Shown piece by piece: positions 34,150-46,479 of a DNA stretch of 64,000 nt. This DNA comes from Apium graveolens (taxonomy: Eukaryota; Streptophyta; Magnoliopsida; Apiales; Apiaceae): assembly GCF_009905375.1 (NCBI RefSeq), contig NC_133650.1, forward strand, positions 295,795,457 to 295,859,456, read 5' to 3'. Numbering within the stretch: the first letter of the stretch is position 1; every line of letters starts with the position of its first letter. The position numbers and the translations under genes were made by a program. The notes under the pieces are model-generated. The model searched no databases. It saw nothing but the letters and a program-made list of their open reading frames with translations, and was not told the DNA's origin.

Positions 34150-34615
34150 AAATTACAGAAAATTAAGGATAAATCCCAGAAAATTAGGGAAAAATCCAGG
34201 AAATTAAGGATAAATCCCAGAAGATAAGGGAAAAATCCAGAAATTAAGGATAAATCCCAAAAAATTAGGGAAAAATCCAGGAAATTAAGGATAAATCCCA
34301 GAAAGTTAGGGAAAAATCCATAAAATTAAGGATAAATCCCAGAAAATTAGGGAAAAATCCAGGAAATTAAAGATAAATCCCAGAAGATAAGGGAAAAATT
34401 CAGAAATTAAGGATAAATCCCAGAAAATTAGGGAAAAATCCATAAAATTAAGGATAAATCCCATAAAATTAGGGAAAATCCAGAAAATTAAGGATAAATC
34501 CCAGAAAATTAGGGAAAAATCCAGAAAATCAAGGATAAGTCCCAGAAAATAAGGGAAAATCCAGAAAATTAGGGAAAAATCCCCGAATTAAGGGAAAAAT
34601 TCCTGGAAATTAAGA
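34150..34615. repeat. Minisatellite, about 41-bp unit, in gypsy 3' region
   Basis: Roughly eleven imperfect copies of a 41-bp unit, itself two related halves of about 20 bp (AAATTAAGGATAAATCCCAG and AAAATTAGGGAAAAATCCAG). Copies vary by small indels. It lies just upstream of the polypurine tract, where Tat/Ogre-type elements often carry tandem repeats. Confidence 0.9.
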
Positions 34616-34745
34616 TAATTCCTGAATAAAAGGAAAAATCGTTGTAAACGTGTAGGTCGCTCCACACTTTACGCAAAAACGAAACCCTATAAGGGAATGA
34701 ATAGACTTAACTTCTGCGAAACCTAATCAATGTTTCCCAAAAGTT

Positions 34746-34755
34746 GGGGGGCAAA
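34746..34755 (+). other. Polypurine tract of the gypsy element
   Basis: GGGGGGCAAA directly precedes the 3' LTR start TGATAGGG. The run of six G with flanking A is the expected plus-strand primer site, despite one interrupting C. Confidence 0.75.
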
Positions 34756-35322
34756 TGATAGGGATAAATAAATCCTGATTACATAATTAAATGTTACAGT
34801 TTGAGCTGCAAGGCCCAATAAGAAGATGTATGACAGACCAGAAAGGTTAACATGTCGATCAGGCCTGATGGACCAGATCAGGCCTGATGGAACAAAGAAG
34901 GCCCAAAAACCCTGATTATTTATTAATTTCGTAATTAATAAATAAGGGAGAAAAACAGCTATTAAGATAAGTCCTAGTGAGGATATAAATCCTTGCAGAT
35001 TGGCCTCCAAGGAACCTCATGGGATAAGGAATCAGCTTCCTACTCCCTAGGACTCCTAAGTCTATCATAATTCAGAGACTTGACCACCAAGTCTCCTATA
35101 CCAAGTCCAATTCAAGGACTCCCAACATCTATATAAGGGGCCTCACCCCACAAATCAGAACTACGTTTTTTGACTTGATCCTTGGCAATCAGCAAGGTAC
35201 GTAGGCATCTTGTTAAGGCAGATTGAGTCACGAAACACAAGAGCAGTCAAAATCGAGTCTTGAAGCTCACGTTCCTTAGTATTAAATACAGCAATTATAT
35301 ATATTAGTTTTAATCAATAACA
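34756..35322 (+). repeat. 3' LTR of the gypsy element
   Basis: 567 bp, TG...CA, followed by GCATA. It has two copies of the 19-bp GGACCAGATCAGGCCTGAT unit against three in the 5' LTR, a 6-bp insertion near 35107 and a 4-bp deletion near 34833 relative to the 5' LTR. Confidence 0.94.
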
Positions 35323-35461
35323 GCATACATATTAACGATGCTTTACAAAAAAATGTGATTTGTGATTTTACTTTTTAAGGTGTGTTTTCAAAAATATTAT
35401 TTTCTAATATTTTTTGAAAAAAATAATAGCTAAAATATCTTACAAATGTTTAACTTTAAAA

Positions 35462-36946
35462 TCTATACTATTATATTAAAGAAGAAATAATGAAAATTTG
35501 GTTGATAGTTGGTCTTGTCACAGTAATTATAGTAATATTATTTAAAATAAAACACTCTGATAAATAGATGAATATTCACAACATAATTATAATTTGGTTT
35601 AAACTAAATAATATATAAGTTTCACGTGGTCCGTGCAAAATAAAATTATGCTACTGATCCAATCTTAATTAAAAAAATAAAAATAAACAACATATAGTTG
35701 GTTGGATTTGAAGGCTCGGGCTAAAATAAAATAATAAAGACCCAACTCAAATAAAATAAAAATGAAAAAAATTCGTTTGGTCGATATAATGTCATCAGAT
35801 TAAAATAAAATAATATAGATTAACAATTCAGTCTAAAACAAAATTATATTCATTCCGGACTAAAATAAAATTAAACAAAAAACTAAGTATAATTAGATTG
35901 ATATGACGGTCCTTAACCTAAAACAAATATTTGATTCCTCATGGACTAAAAAGAATTTATTATTGAATCGAGTTAGAAACAAAATCAAAATTTGAAAGGT
36001 AATTCATTGATCGATATAATGTCATTATGCTAAAACAAAATAAAATATTTTATTTATTCGATTTAAAAAAAAATATTCAACGAGCTAAAATAAAATTAAA
36101 AATAAACTAGATGTAATGAGCTGCATTGGGTAGATATAAACGACATGTGGCTAAAAGAAATAACATATATTATTGATTTAGGCTATAACCAAAATTAAAT
36201 TCAATCTAAAGATAATAATTATATTATTGATTAGGGGTAAAATAAAATTAAAATATATCTAATTCATTGGTCCGTACAATATAGGTATAAAAGAGTGGGA
36301 TAATACGGATCTAACCTCAAGTTTTATAGTTAATTTGTGTGTATAATGTTTGGATTTGTATAAATTAACGGTTTTCTTTAAACTGTATAATATACATTCT
36401 ATTTTAATAAAGTGAAAGATAGAGTTGATTTCTTTATCGGACTAAAATAATCAATATAGCTAATCTGAGCTAAAAAAGATTATACAATTGATTCATATTT
36501 AATAAAAAAATAAAATAAGAAAATAATTAGATCCACTAAAATAAAATAATATGTATTTTTACCATTGATACAGGATTACACAAATTAAACTAACATAATC
36601 TGAATATAGTTAGTTAAATTTGGTCCATTAAAAGACTAAAGATAATTCATATACTATTGATATGAGCTAAAATTTATATACTTTTAATTTAAACATAATT
36701 ATCTTTTATAAAAATACCTTTAAATATCAATAAAATTATAAATTTTAATCCTTACACTACTTTTTTAAACTAAAATATCACCAACTTATACACCCATGTG
36801 TATATTTTTAATTATTATCAAATCATATTATTAAAATTTCAAATAAATAAATTTATAGCTTAAAATATTCACTTCAAATCAAATTCAAAAAAATATATAA
36901 TAATAAACACAATCCATGTATTGCACCGATACTGGTTTTAGACTAG
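35462..36946 (+). mobile_element. Helitron-like non-autonomous element 1
   Basis: Starts TCTATACTATTATATT after an A and ends CTAG before a T, as for plant Helitrons, which insert between A and T without a target duplication. A degenerate hairpin (CCATGTATTGCACCGAT) precedes the CTAG. The 1,485-bp interior is AT-rich and repeatedly carries ACTAAAATAAAAT-like phrases. It has no ORF. Confidence 0.5.
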
Positions 36947-37237
36947 TATTAATATTATTCACATTTTTAAAGAAATTAAACTTTTAGTTAAAATGTATTT
37001 TTCAGAAATTCGAATAATGAGAGGCATATAATCGAAATAAAAAATGTAGATTTTAATTTTATTCATACTAAGCTCAATTTGATGTGGAGAAACAAATCTG
37101 AAATCCAAAGGTACAATTCTTTTTTAAAATACTTAGTTCTACAAGAGATTTAGCAAAACATACTCATTTTTTTATAAAATTGAATTCTAGCATTATTTTG
37201 TCAATAATTCTAGCATATTTATTTATTTGTTTAGACA

Positions 37238-37673
37238 TCTATTTATACTATACTATTATTAGCAGAACACCCTCTATTTGGTAGTCGGTTGTTCGGTACA
37301 GTTATTTGGTACGACAAATAACAACCGAGAACCTAAAATATTATTATATTTATATTTAAACTGCTCTCATGGATTCAGGGTTCGAACCCGTCAACAGCTT
37401 ATTATATTTAAACTTTTATATTCTTTATTTTAACAATTTATACAGATTTAGGGCTCGAGTCCCGTGAATAACATATGATGTTATATTATTTATTTTCAGT
37501 CAACTCTCAAATTATCACAAAACATTTATTATTATAATTTATTATATTATTCAATATATTTTTCAACTATTGAAACTATATATCAATATATAATAATTTT
37601 AAAATATAATTAATTTTATTAAAAATCATTCAAGTGTTAAAGCAATCCGTGCATGACACGGGTAATAGGCTAG
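37238..37673 (+). mobile_element. Helitron-like non-autonomous element 2
   Basis: Starts TCTATTTATACTATAC after an A and ends at CTAG (37670-37673) before a T. Its 3' hairpin has perfect 5-bp arms, CCGTG and CACGG, with a 5-base loop at 37647-37661, eight bases before CTAG. It is 436 bp with no ORF. The right end is more convincing than the left. Confidence 0.5.
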
Positions 37674-38274
37674 TATGATATTAAAAGAAGAGGGGCCGGA
37701 GACAGAAAGATGTTAACTAATAAACAAAAACGACATGGTGCAGAACTTGTTAACTTCACCAGTACTGTCCATTCTATTCTTCACAATTTATATGGGAGTC
37801 AATTGGTGCGACGCCGACATAAACTTTTTGTTGCATTAATCTTACTGGGACCCTTCCTCCTCCGCAGTCCTGTTCACCTACAGAAGTCAGAGACTCGAAA
37901 ACCACTTAGTACATGTATAAATCTTCTGTAATTAGGTTAATTTGATTAGTTTTCAGTTTTTCACCCGCTTCTAAAATGTTTAAATTAATTGGCCATCTAA
38001 TCAAACTCCGAATTAGACCATCAATGACAAGATTTGAATATTCGACATTCCATATAAGAAATATAAGAAACTAGTGAGTATACTGCTACACCAAGAGAAC
38101 TAAGTAAATTTGGATGAAATGTTTGTAGTTATGCCGGGTAAATAGATAAATGATTCATACAGCAAGGCACTGTGCCTAAAGGAAGGCATTAGCACCAATA
38201 AATAATATAATGATGAAGCATCATCTTTTTCTACAAGTGTTGGCAATTCCCCTTATCCAAAACCTGCAGGGGGA
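37674..38274. other. Intergenic, no supported feature
   Basis: A 73-codon plus-strand ORF (37710-37931) has no recognisable motif and no sign of being coding. Otherwise AT-rich DNA without a feature I can name. Confidence 0.5.
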
Positions 38275-38562
38275 TTAGCTAGGAACATATTTATAGTAGT
38301 AGTTCACAAGTCTTTTTGCGTAGCCATATCTTTCAAGTTGTGCATGAATGTGTTCCCCACATTCTTCGGTCTCATGCCAACCCAGCTCTCGTTTAAGTAC
38401 CAGCCCAGCTGACTTGTTATGATAAACAAATGAAAAGTTTGTAACATAAACTTTACTATGCCCCCACTTCCCCATATGCCTTGAATCATCTCCCCCTGTT
38501 AAAAAGTGAAGCTTAATATTTAGACAAGTACGTTGGTGGTGATCAACACATTCAGTCCCCAC
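38275..38562 (-). other. Unrecognised 95-codon ORF, possible exon or gene fragment
   Basis: The minus-strand frame ends KRLVNYYYKYVPS and stop. Base composition is higher in G+C than its surroundings. A reasonable splice acceptor (CTTTTTAACAG/GGGGAG) lies near 38497-38508, so the part from GDDSRHMGKWGHSK onward could be a last exon of about 75 codons. I do not recognise the family, and no matching upstream exon is visible to the right. It may be a captured gene fragment or a chance ORF. Confidence 0.3.
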
Positions 38563-40195
38563 CCCCTTCCATTATCGGCGACACGAAACGATGGGCTAAA
38601 AGATTTCAACTACATGCACCAATTATCACTTGGAATATTGCCCTTACGACTACCTCCCCCCACAAATATTTATCTGCTGTTCGTGTGGTTGCACTTGATT
38701 ATGTTTTATGCCCAACCTTTTGCTATGAAAGTATGCAAGTTTAGTCTGTAATAATCGACAAAACCACGTGAAGTACCGATCCAATATTCAAAAAAGCAAA
38801 ATATATTATGTTATATGTTTAAAGGTAAGGTAGACTGACATCAGTCTTCCACACTATAACCATAAATTTCTAATTCAAGAACTAAACATGTTTTCAATTA
38901 ATGTAAGAAGGTGTTTGAAAACATGCATTCCATTTGAAAAGATGGATTTCAAATGATAGTATTTGAGTTGTCATTTCAAATTCACTTTATGAATTGTGAA
39001 TTTCAAATGAAATCTAAATTTTCAAATATGTTATTTAATCAAATCCAGAATTTAAAATGAAATTCAGGTTCCTATACGGGATAATGAATATATATACTAT
39101 TACCAATAAATGAATCCATGTTTATGGAAATAAATAAATCAAGCTAAGTTTAGCTCCACTATCATGAATAAAATAGAAATCATGTTCATCGAATAAATCA
39201 AACTAAGTTTAGCTGAGGGCCGAAAGATGAACTTATACAATCCGGCCCCTCACTTGATAAATGAACCCATATTTACCGAAAGTATGAACCGGACTTATAA
39301 AATTCGGCCCCTCACTTGATATAGGTTTTCAAAGCAAAGATGAGGTTTCATTCTTTGTTCCCCAGTTTACTTGATGAATATGTATATAATACTGGATTTC
39401 ACAATAAAGCAACCACCATATACAGTATTCTGTAGCCTTCCAGATTAGGAAGTTTTGCCCAATATGCTTGTAGGACATGGATGTAAATGTATCCAGTATA
39501 TTCTAGCCAGTGCTGGCATTATTGTGTGTAATATGAGAAATGAGTGTGTAGGTCTAACTATTTATGATCATGCTGTTCTGTTCTCCAGAGAGTTGACATA
39601 CATGATTACATTCTAAATCGAGATTTCAAAAACACTCATAATCTTCCAATGGCTTTAACAAATTTGTACAACTGTGATGTCGTCGGAGAATGCATTTTAG
39701 AAATGCATATTTAATTCTTAAAAAAGTTTATGCCCGAACGTTGTGATTGAAAGTGCCGACTTTACAGTCTCTACTGTTTAGAAAGATATTAACTAAATTT
39801 CCATAAGACTCCATTTGACAAAGAATAGCTAAAATTTAATCAGTGTAGAATACTGACCATAATAAACGGTTTTGCTACCAGAAAAAATTTCGAATGAATT
39901 TCACGCCTGATCATTCGAGACAACGCTTATATTCTGTATTGCTGTGACTGCTGGCATAATAGAGTTATCTGAAGTTTTTTTAGGACATGTTGTAAAAGCC
40001 GGTAAAAGAAAATTGTGGATAAAATGTCTGGTGTCTATGTGATCCATACTCGGCCTAAAAATGTTGAAAGTGAATACATGTTCAAGCGGATTCAACAATA
40101 TTTTAAAAATGTTACATATTTTTAAATACACATGTTCACGTGTTGAATTTTCAACACTGTACTTGATGAAACTCGAAGTGTCCTAAAAATTATAG
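38563..40195. other. Intergenic AT-rich DNA with short local duplications
   Basis: No gene recognised. Near 39139-39320 there are two local repeats: AAATCAAGCTAAGTTTAGCT and a close copy 57 bp later, and CGGCCCCTCACTTGATA at about 39242 and 39302. Confidence 0.5.
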
Positions 40196-40725
40196 CCGGC
40201 AATCGGGTCTTGTCGTGTTGTGACATGTACTTTTATGCCGTGTACTTTCGTGTTTCGTGTATGTAAATATAAAATTCATATCCAATTCGAAATGATTTCG
40301 TGTACCCATATGTGAAACTCATATCCGATTCGAATCATGTCGTGTACTTTCTGTGTACTTTTAAATAAAAAATTAAAATAATATATATACATATATTATA
40401 TATAAAAAAATCTATTTTAATGTATAATTTAATGAAATATGGAAAGTGTATATATAAATATATATATATATATTTACATAGTATTCTATAAAAACTTGTA
40501 AATATTTATATAATATTTATATTATATACATAAATATATGCATGTGTTATATATATTAATTTATAAATATATTTATCTCGTGTACTTTCGTGCACCTAAA
40601 TTGAAACCCATATCCGACACTAAATCTATCGTGTAATTTCGTTTTCGTGTACATTCGTGTTTCGTGTACCAAAAATTAAAACTCGTATCCATATTTTTCA
40701 TGTCGTTTCGTGTCGGCTCTACTAA
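40196..40725. repeat. CGTGTAC-motif repeat region with AT-rich core
   Basis: Both sides of a TA-rich core (about 40375-40565) carry multiple CGTGTACTTTCGTG and TCGTGTAC phrases. Similar phrases are common in plant intergenic repeats, probably relics of non-autonomous DNA transposons. I could not define terminal inverted repeats or a target duplication. Confidence 0.4.
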
Positions 40726-43700
40726 AAATGCTACTACTAAAAATGTAGGGTAGTGTACACTGTAGATCTGGATAGGAACAAGACTAGTTGTACCTCTATA
40801 GACCACCCCTTTTATCGTGGCTCATGAGGAGAGAGTTGTTTGTCTATTCACTTGGTACCAGTGACAACAAATTTGGCTTGACATTCTACCCTTCCATACT
40901 TGTGCTCATTTTAGACTATGGGCGGAATCAAGTTGAAGTAGTTCAGGTTGAATCCTGGCTAACAGCTGAACTTTTATTTTAAGCCCGAAATTTAAATTAA
41001 CAATTAGTAGGACATTTTTAAGTCCCCGTCAACATTAAACACATAAAAATTAGTTTAAAAACATAATTTTAAAATTCTGATTTCGTGTCACAGTTATGTA
41101 CAATACATGCATACGATTATATGATTATATGTGCTTGCACAACATGTAATGTTTGATATGTATATGCTTATATAAATTAATTTACATGCTCAAAGAAATT
41201 AGCAAAAAAGATAAAATTTAAATGCTCAAAGGAAAGCATTAATGTAGACCAAACAGTTCATCCCAAAAGTTAATCGAATATCACAAAAGCTAATAAGAAT
41301 TAGATAAAAAGAATATAATACATTAAGAGAACTTTATTTGCAATGTAAAGTTCTAAGCTCATGTCATTGTGGTTATAGCTCAAGCATTATTAGTACTAAA
41401 CGAATCATACATGTAATATTAAAATATACACAAAACATTTAAATTCACATGAAAAAATGCAAGAATTTTATGTAACCTCCGAATCCAATATCCTTTAAAC
41501 TAATGTAAAAGAACTGTTACGGACTACTACCTTTTTGAAGTATCATGATTAAGTTAGTTAATCCTAAAGCAATAAAGTTGCATGTGATGAATGAATAACA
41601 GTATACATTCTCCTTAATTAGCATACATTAACTCAAAAGCAACTAATTTAGCCTCCACATTAACCAATCAAAAGTCAACACAATCTTATCAAAAGATGTT
41701 AATTAATCATTAGTTTTAAAAGGCTTAATATCTCCTGTAGGCAAGATCCTGCCTTAACGACGCAGCAATTACTCCTTTAAGATTATAAAATTATTTTTGT
41801 AACGTAATAATATTGTCACTGTCACTTTGTTGCTGCACTTGAGTGGTAACAAAAATCAGGGACCACTTAATTGGTCTCCAGAAGATTAACAATGCTTTGA
41901 TTAAAAATTGGGTTTACTGGCCAAACTTAACTACCTTTTTAAATTGAGGGATTTCGCTGCAGCATTTGGGAAGTACCTAACAAGGGTTGCGACTTGCGAG
42001 TTATCCCGCCAAATCGCATGAACATGCAAATATAAGTACCAGTAAACTAGTACATAAAGCCATATCAAAATATTAATATTAAATAATGATTATGAAAATT
42101 TATTTTAAATTTTTATTAAAGTATATAATAAATAAAATTGTACGATTATTGCAATTTTTCTTTTTAAATTATATGTAGTTTTCATTAACTCAAATCTTAT
42201 TAGAACAACAAACTCAACGTTATTATATATCCGTTGTTCAAAAAAACATAACTAATATTTAACATCGAAAATTTAGTCAAGCAATGAGTAACACGATTGA
42301 CGAATAATTTAACAAAAAATTAAATCAATATTACTAAATAATTGCATATTAAATTTCTTATTATTAGCTGAATTTGTGTTTTTATATAGTTTGTTATTGC
42401 ATAATTTTTTCCAATAAAATATTCATTAAGTATGTATAAATTGGCATTTGGTGCTAAAATAAAATTCTGTAGGTATGAATCTAGAAATTACAATGTATAT
42501 ACGATTCTATTTATATAAAAACAATATAAATATGTGGTATATAAGAATAAAAAAATGGGAAAAAATATTACATATAGAATTATAAGTTATATAGGAATAA
42601 AATAAGAATAAAAATGGTATATTTAAAGTTATAATAAGATTTAAAAGGGGGTGAAATCAAAAGTTCGTAAAATCAAAAATGGGTAAAACCAAAAGTTCGT
42701 AAAAACAAAAATGGGTAAAACAAAAGTATGCCTTAAAAAATGGTTTTCTTATTAATTAATAATAACAATATATAAGGATTTCATTTTATTATTTTAATAA
42801 AAAAATAACAAAGAATTCTACGAAAAATAGATATATCGTAATTATAATATGATTCCAATCTACATTTTGTTAAAATACAACATACAACTCTACATAAAAG
42901 AGAAATACACGCGTGAAACCAAAATACGGCGTAACCGTACTAAAATGAAACCAATTACCCTATCAAGTACACAATTTTATTATTTTTCAAGTGGTGAAAC
43001 CAAAATACAGTTTTTATAATATTCATATCATTTTATTAAAATGGAATTCCATGAACAAATTAAAAAAAAAAATTAAACACATGGCCTATTTACTTGGTCG
43101 TGATTTATATTTTTCGGAAACTATTTAGTTGGGCCAATTTATGAACTTATTCATTTGTAAAATATAAGATAAATCCGTGAGTGTGTGTTTAACTAGTAAA
43201 AAAATGACACATTAAATAATGAGAAGATAATTAAATAAAATCTTGTGATAATGGTCATTCAAATCATAATTACCATAATTTTTATGAATGTAGTATAAAA
43301 TTCCTACAATTTGCCGTGGAGAATAGAGGATTCGTGTAAGAAACCATAGAGGATTCATGTAAGAAACCGATCGCTCTAACAAGATCTCCAGGTATTTTAG
43401 AAAAATTTCATAATTTTATATTAACATTTTAATATTTTCTCTCATTCAAAAATTTATTTACGGGTCAAAAAATGAATAAAGTGGATCATGACGCGCAAAT
43501 TTTTGAGACACTAATTATATTCGTGTTCATAATAATTCTGAAAAAATTATAGAATGACAGGTAATCGAAATTAAAACACCAAATCTACCACAGTTTTGAT
43601 AGCAGGTTAAGTAATTAGCTTATCCAAATATAAAGGTATGATAATAGGACCATTATCAAGATTTTATATTAATATTTTAATCATTCAGGACATTCTGTTT

Positions 43701-43780
43701 CTCCTCACGAAGCGCAGTAACTTTATTATAGGGTGATGGCCCTGATTTATTATGGTTATACATATTTTCAAGAAAATATG
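40726..43780. other. AT-rich intergenic DNA
   Basis: No gene or element recognised. A short tandem duplication with unit about 35 bp (AAAAGTTCGTAAAA and CAAAAATGGGTAAAA phrases) lies at about 42650-42725. Confidence 0.5.
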
Positions 43781-43782
43781 TA

Positions 43783-44030
43783 CTCCCTCCGTCTCCTCAA
43801 TTCTTTATATCGGGTGATGGAGTTCGACACGTATTTTAATATTATTATTAAATGTAGTTATATAATTTTTTTTAAAAAAAAAATTCTTCTAAATTAAAAT
43901 ATAATGTTCAAACTTTTATAAAAAAAAAAAAATTTTAAAAAAAATTAAGGAAATATACTTTATAATTGCCTTAAAATGCGTGTCTAAGTATATGAAAAAA
44001 ACTGTAAAAAAATGGTAGAGACGGAATTAG
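43783..44030. mobile_element. Stowaway-like MITE
   Basis: 248 bp flanked by TA on both sides (43781-43782 and 44031-44032). The left end CTCCCTCCGTCTC is the hallmark Stowaway terminal sequence. The right end, read inverted, is CTAATTCCGTCTC, sharing the CCGTCTC core. The interior is A/T-rich and non-coding. This is a Tc1/mariner-type non-autonomous element with a partly decayed right end. Confidence 0.7.
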
Positions 44031-44032
44031 TA

Positions 44033-44405
44033 TAGAGCAGCAGTAGCAGAGAGAAGCTGATAACGGGGTCCTACCTGCATTAGTGATCCCCACAGTTCCT
44101 CGTCCCCCACTCCCAGCAAACAAGGTGTGTGTCTCATTCTCACACGATACAGATCAGTCAGCCTTCGGGTCTTTAGGGTCAAATAGCATACTAGTATAAT
44201 TTTATTTATACATATCGATTGCTCTCAGGTGTGTGGGTTGATCCACACAGGCTGTCTCAGGGACACGTGATTGTGAAATACTCTCCCCCCGGCACAAAAC
44301 TTATGACAGCCTCAGGGGCACTGACACTTGTATATCATCTTCCCCCCTCCCTTCCTTTTGCTTTTGTCTTCCGTCCAATTTCATATTCAGGATCATCATT
44401 GTGAG
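44033..44405. promoter_or_regulatory. GC-richer island with TGTCTC and CACGTG motifs (possible distal regulatory module)
   Basis: About 370 bp much richer in G+C than the surrounding kilobases. It holds TGTCTC at 44130-44135 and 44253-44258, the canonical auxin response element core, and a G-box CACGTG at 44264-44269, five bases after the second. It lies about 3.4 kb upstream of an auxin-responsive gene type (GH3). A regulatory role is inference; short motifs also occur by chance. Confidence 0.3.
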
Positions 44406-46479
44406 AAAAAACAGTATAAAATATTAGGGGAATTTAATTAATGAGTTAATTAATTTTATTAACGGAACGAAATGAAAACTTTCAACCAACAAATAGTTTG
44501 CTTCAGTGATTGACTTCTTACCCCTCCTTAATTGCAGATCTTGGTAAGTATATACCTAAAGAAATTATTTTTGAATTATGTCATTTTACAATATTACTTC
44601 TTTTTTTTACAAGGTTACTTTTGTTGTACATAAGATTACAATATTTGTCTTAAAAAGATCCACTGTTGTTTATTCGTAAGTGAATCCAACCTAGCCAATA
44701 AACAATCTGAACTTTTATATATAGAAGAGCTCGGCTCAATAATTAGGGATGAAGTTTAATAAGTTGAGATATGATAACCACCACCTTTGCGAACTAAATT
44801 ATGAAAGAACAGCTCTGATACCAAACTTGCGGTTATTTTAACTAATATCATAAAATGGTCTTAAAATATAAGGAGTAATGTTAGAGACATAAAAATAATT
44901 ACAAAAAATTATCACAAAATGACATGGCATGTGACATAATAAAATAATTCAATTAGTGCTATTAATGTAATTGCAGGGGGGTCCATTTATATTTAACCAA
45001 CAAATATGTGACATATGTCATTTATAACTATTTTAGTAACTTATTTTGTATCTCTAGCATTTTCCAAATATAAATATAGGTCTTATAAGTTAATTTATAA
45101 CTAAAAAATCTGTTTATATGGTACGTATATCAATGTAAAAACAAACAAAAATTATTTGTCAAGTACTTCAATAACAACTTCAAATAAATGTCATTTGGTA
45201 CAAGAAATAATAGTGTGTTTTCAATTAATATACAATTTCGGATAAAATAAAGACGAAATTTTAACGTAAAGCGAAATTGCGCAATTTTGCTTTAATGTAA
45301 AAACGGAATCACAAATTTATTTTTACGGAAATACTACTCTTGGATTCGAAGATATCTGATTCTCATCCATCATCCTTAATCAAAAGTGGAACTTATGAAC
45401 ATAGATATAAAAACGATCTATGAGCGTAGAAGTGCAAACCATCATGTAGCACTTTCAGAATGTGGTAATTGAATTCCACTTATAATTGTGTTGATATGAG
45501 GTCAAAATTTGTTAGGTATCTGAACTAAATTCTACCTATTTTGATCCTCCGGCCTCTTTACTTGAGAATGCATACATCAGTTTTTTACTTGCCTACAACA
45601 ATCAACACCTTTATATTTTTCCAAGTCATAGTTTATTATTTAGTAACGCCGACCTTCTATCTCAAGCTTGACTTTCCTATCTACTGCAATTCTTTAAAAA
45701 TCGTTCTTGAATGCCAAGTATCTGCAACTGCAATACAGCTCCGACCACGGAAACGGCTTGACATTGATAAGCTCCGTTTATAGTTTTTAACTGTAAGTCA
45801 AACACTGGAATGATGAATTACATTGACTGCATGCAACTTCTAAACACTGAAGTCCTTATCCATATCACACACGAAAGAAAAAGCTTCATTTCTTCAACTT
45901 TTTTGTGTACATCAGTCCTTTTTAAACCTTCACATCTTTTCAACTTTACTGTCCTCCATTCACACACCATCTCAGCTTATGAGATAAGCTACAGTCACTT
46001 TCTTTAATTGCGTCATATCGTTCATTACTCGGATCGCATTTTAAAAAAAGTGACTTAATTTCATTTATATTTCATTATTAGCCTCTTATTAATTGCTATT
46101 ATTTACATGTATTGAAAATATTTTAACGAGAAACACCGGCGAAAAGGGTGTCATTTCACGGGGGGAAAGGGTTCCTCCTTTACGACAAGTACACGATTAG
46201 CCAGCTGGCACCGACTGCCCTAGAATTTAATTAATTTTATATGGTGGTAATAAGAAAACAAGTTTAAATTGGACTAATTAGCGTATGAAACTCAAAGTGA
46301 GTATGTGGACATTATCTGATTTGTGGTCAAATTTTGAGAAGTCGTATTTTTTATTTTGTAAGGTTAAGAAGTGAATCATTTACATTTGATACAACTTTAC
46401 CCTTCACATCTCGTGTAGGGGCAGAGAGACGGAGATATCGTTAGATCAGGAGATTTCTATGAAATAGACTCTGAAGTTA
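44406..46479. other. Intergenic DNA upstream of the GH3 gene
   Basis: No gene recognised. ORFs at 45541-45783 and 45810-46007 lack recognisable motifs. A GC-richer patch at 46125-46225 stands out from AT-rich surroundings but has no motif I can name. Confidence 0.5.

Larger units (their letters stand above)
10768..35322 (+). mobile_element. Ty3/gypsy Tat-lineage retrotransposon, split by a copia insertion
   Basis: LTRs at 10768-11351 and 34756-35322 are bounded by the perfect 5-bp duplication GCATA (10763-10767 and 35323-35327). Order: 5' LTR, primer site, gag, protease, RT, RNase H, [copia block 15229-29058], second RNase H, integrase, antisense ORF region, tandem repeats, polypurine tract, 3' LTR. 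An extra archaeal-type RNase H between RT-RNase H and integrase, and an antisense ORF downstream of pol, are recognised features of the Tat lineage. Removing the inserted block leaves about 10.7 kb. The LTRs differ by roughly a dozen substitutions by eye (about 2 percent) plus three indels, so the insertion is fairly young. Several frameshifts and stops make it non-functional. Confidence 0.94.

Noticed and set aside
34150..34615. CRISPR-like array (short repeats with spacers)
   Set aside because: The units are contiguous and imperfect without unique spacers, and the genome is a plant; this is a minisatellite.
37375..37400. tRNA B-box-like GGGTTCGAACCC
   Set aside because: No A box at the right distance, no cloverleaf and no acceptor-stem pairing found; it lies inside a Helitron-like repeat, where such phrases are common.
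44219..44404. 61-codon plus-strand ORF upstream of GH3
   Set aside because: Low-complexity Pro/Ser composition from C-rich DNA, no motif, no splice context.
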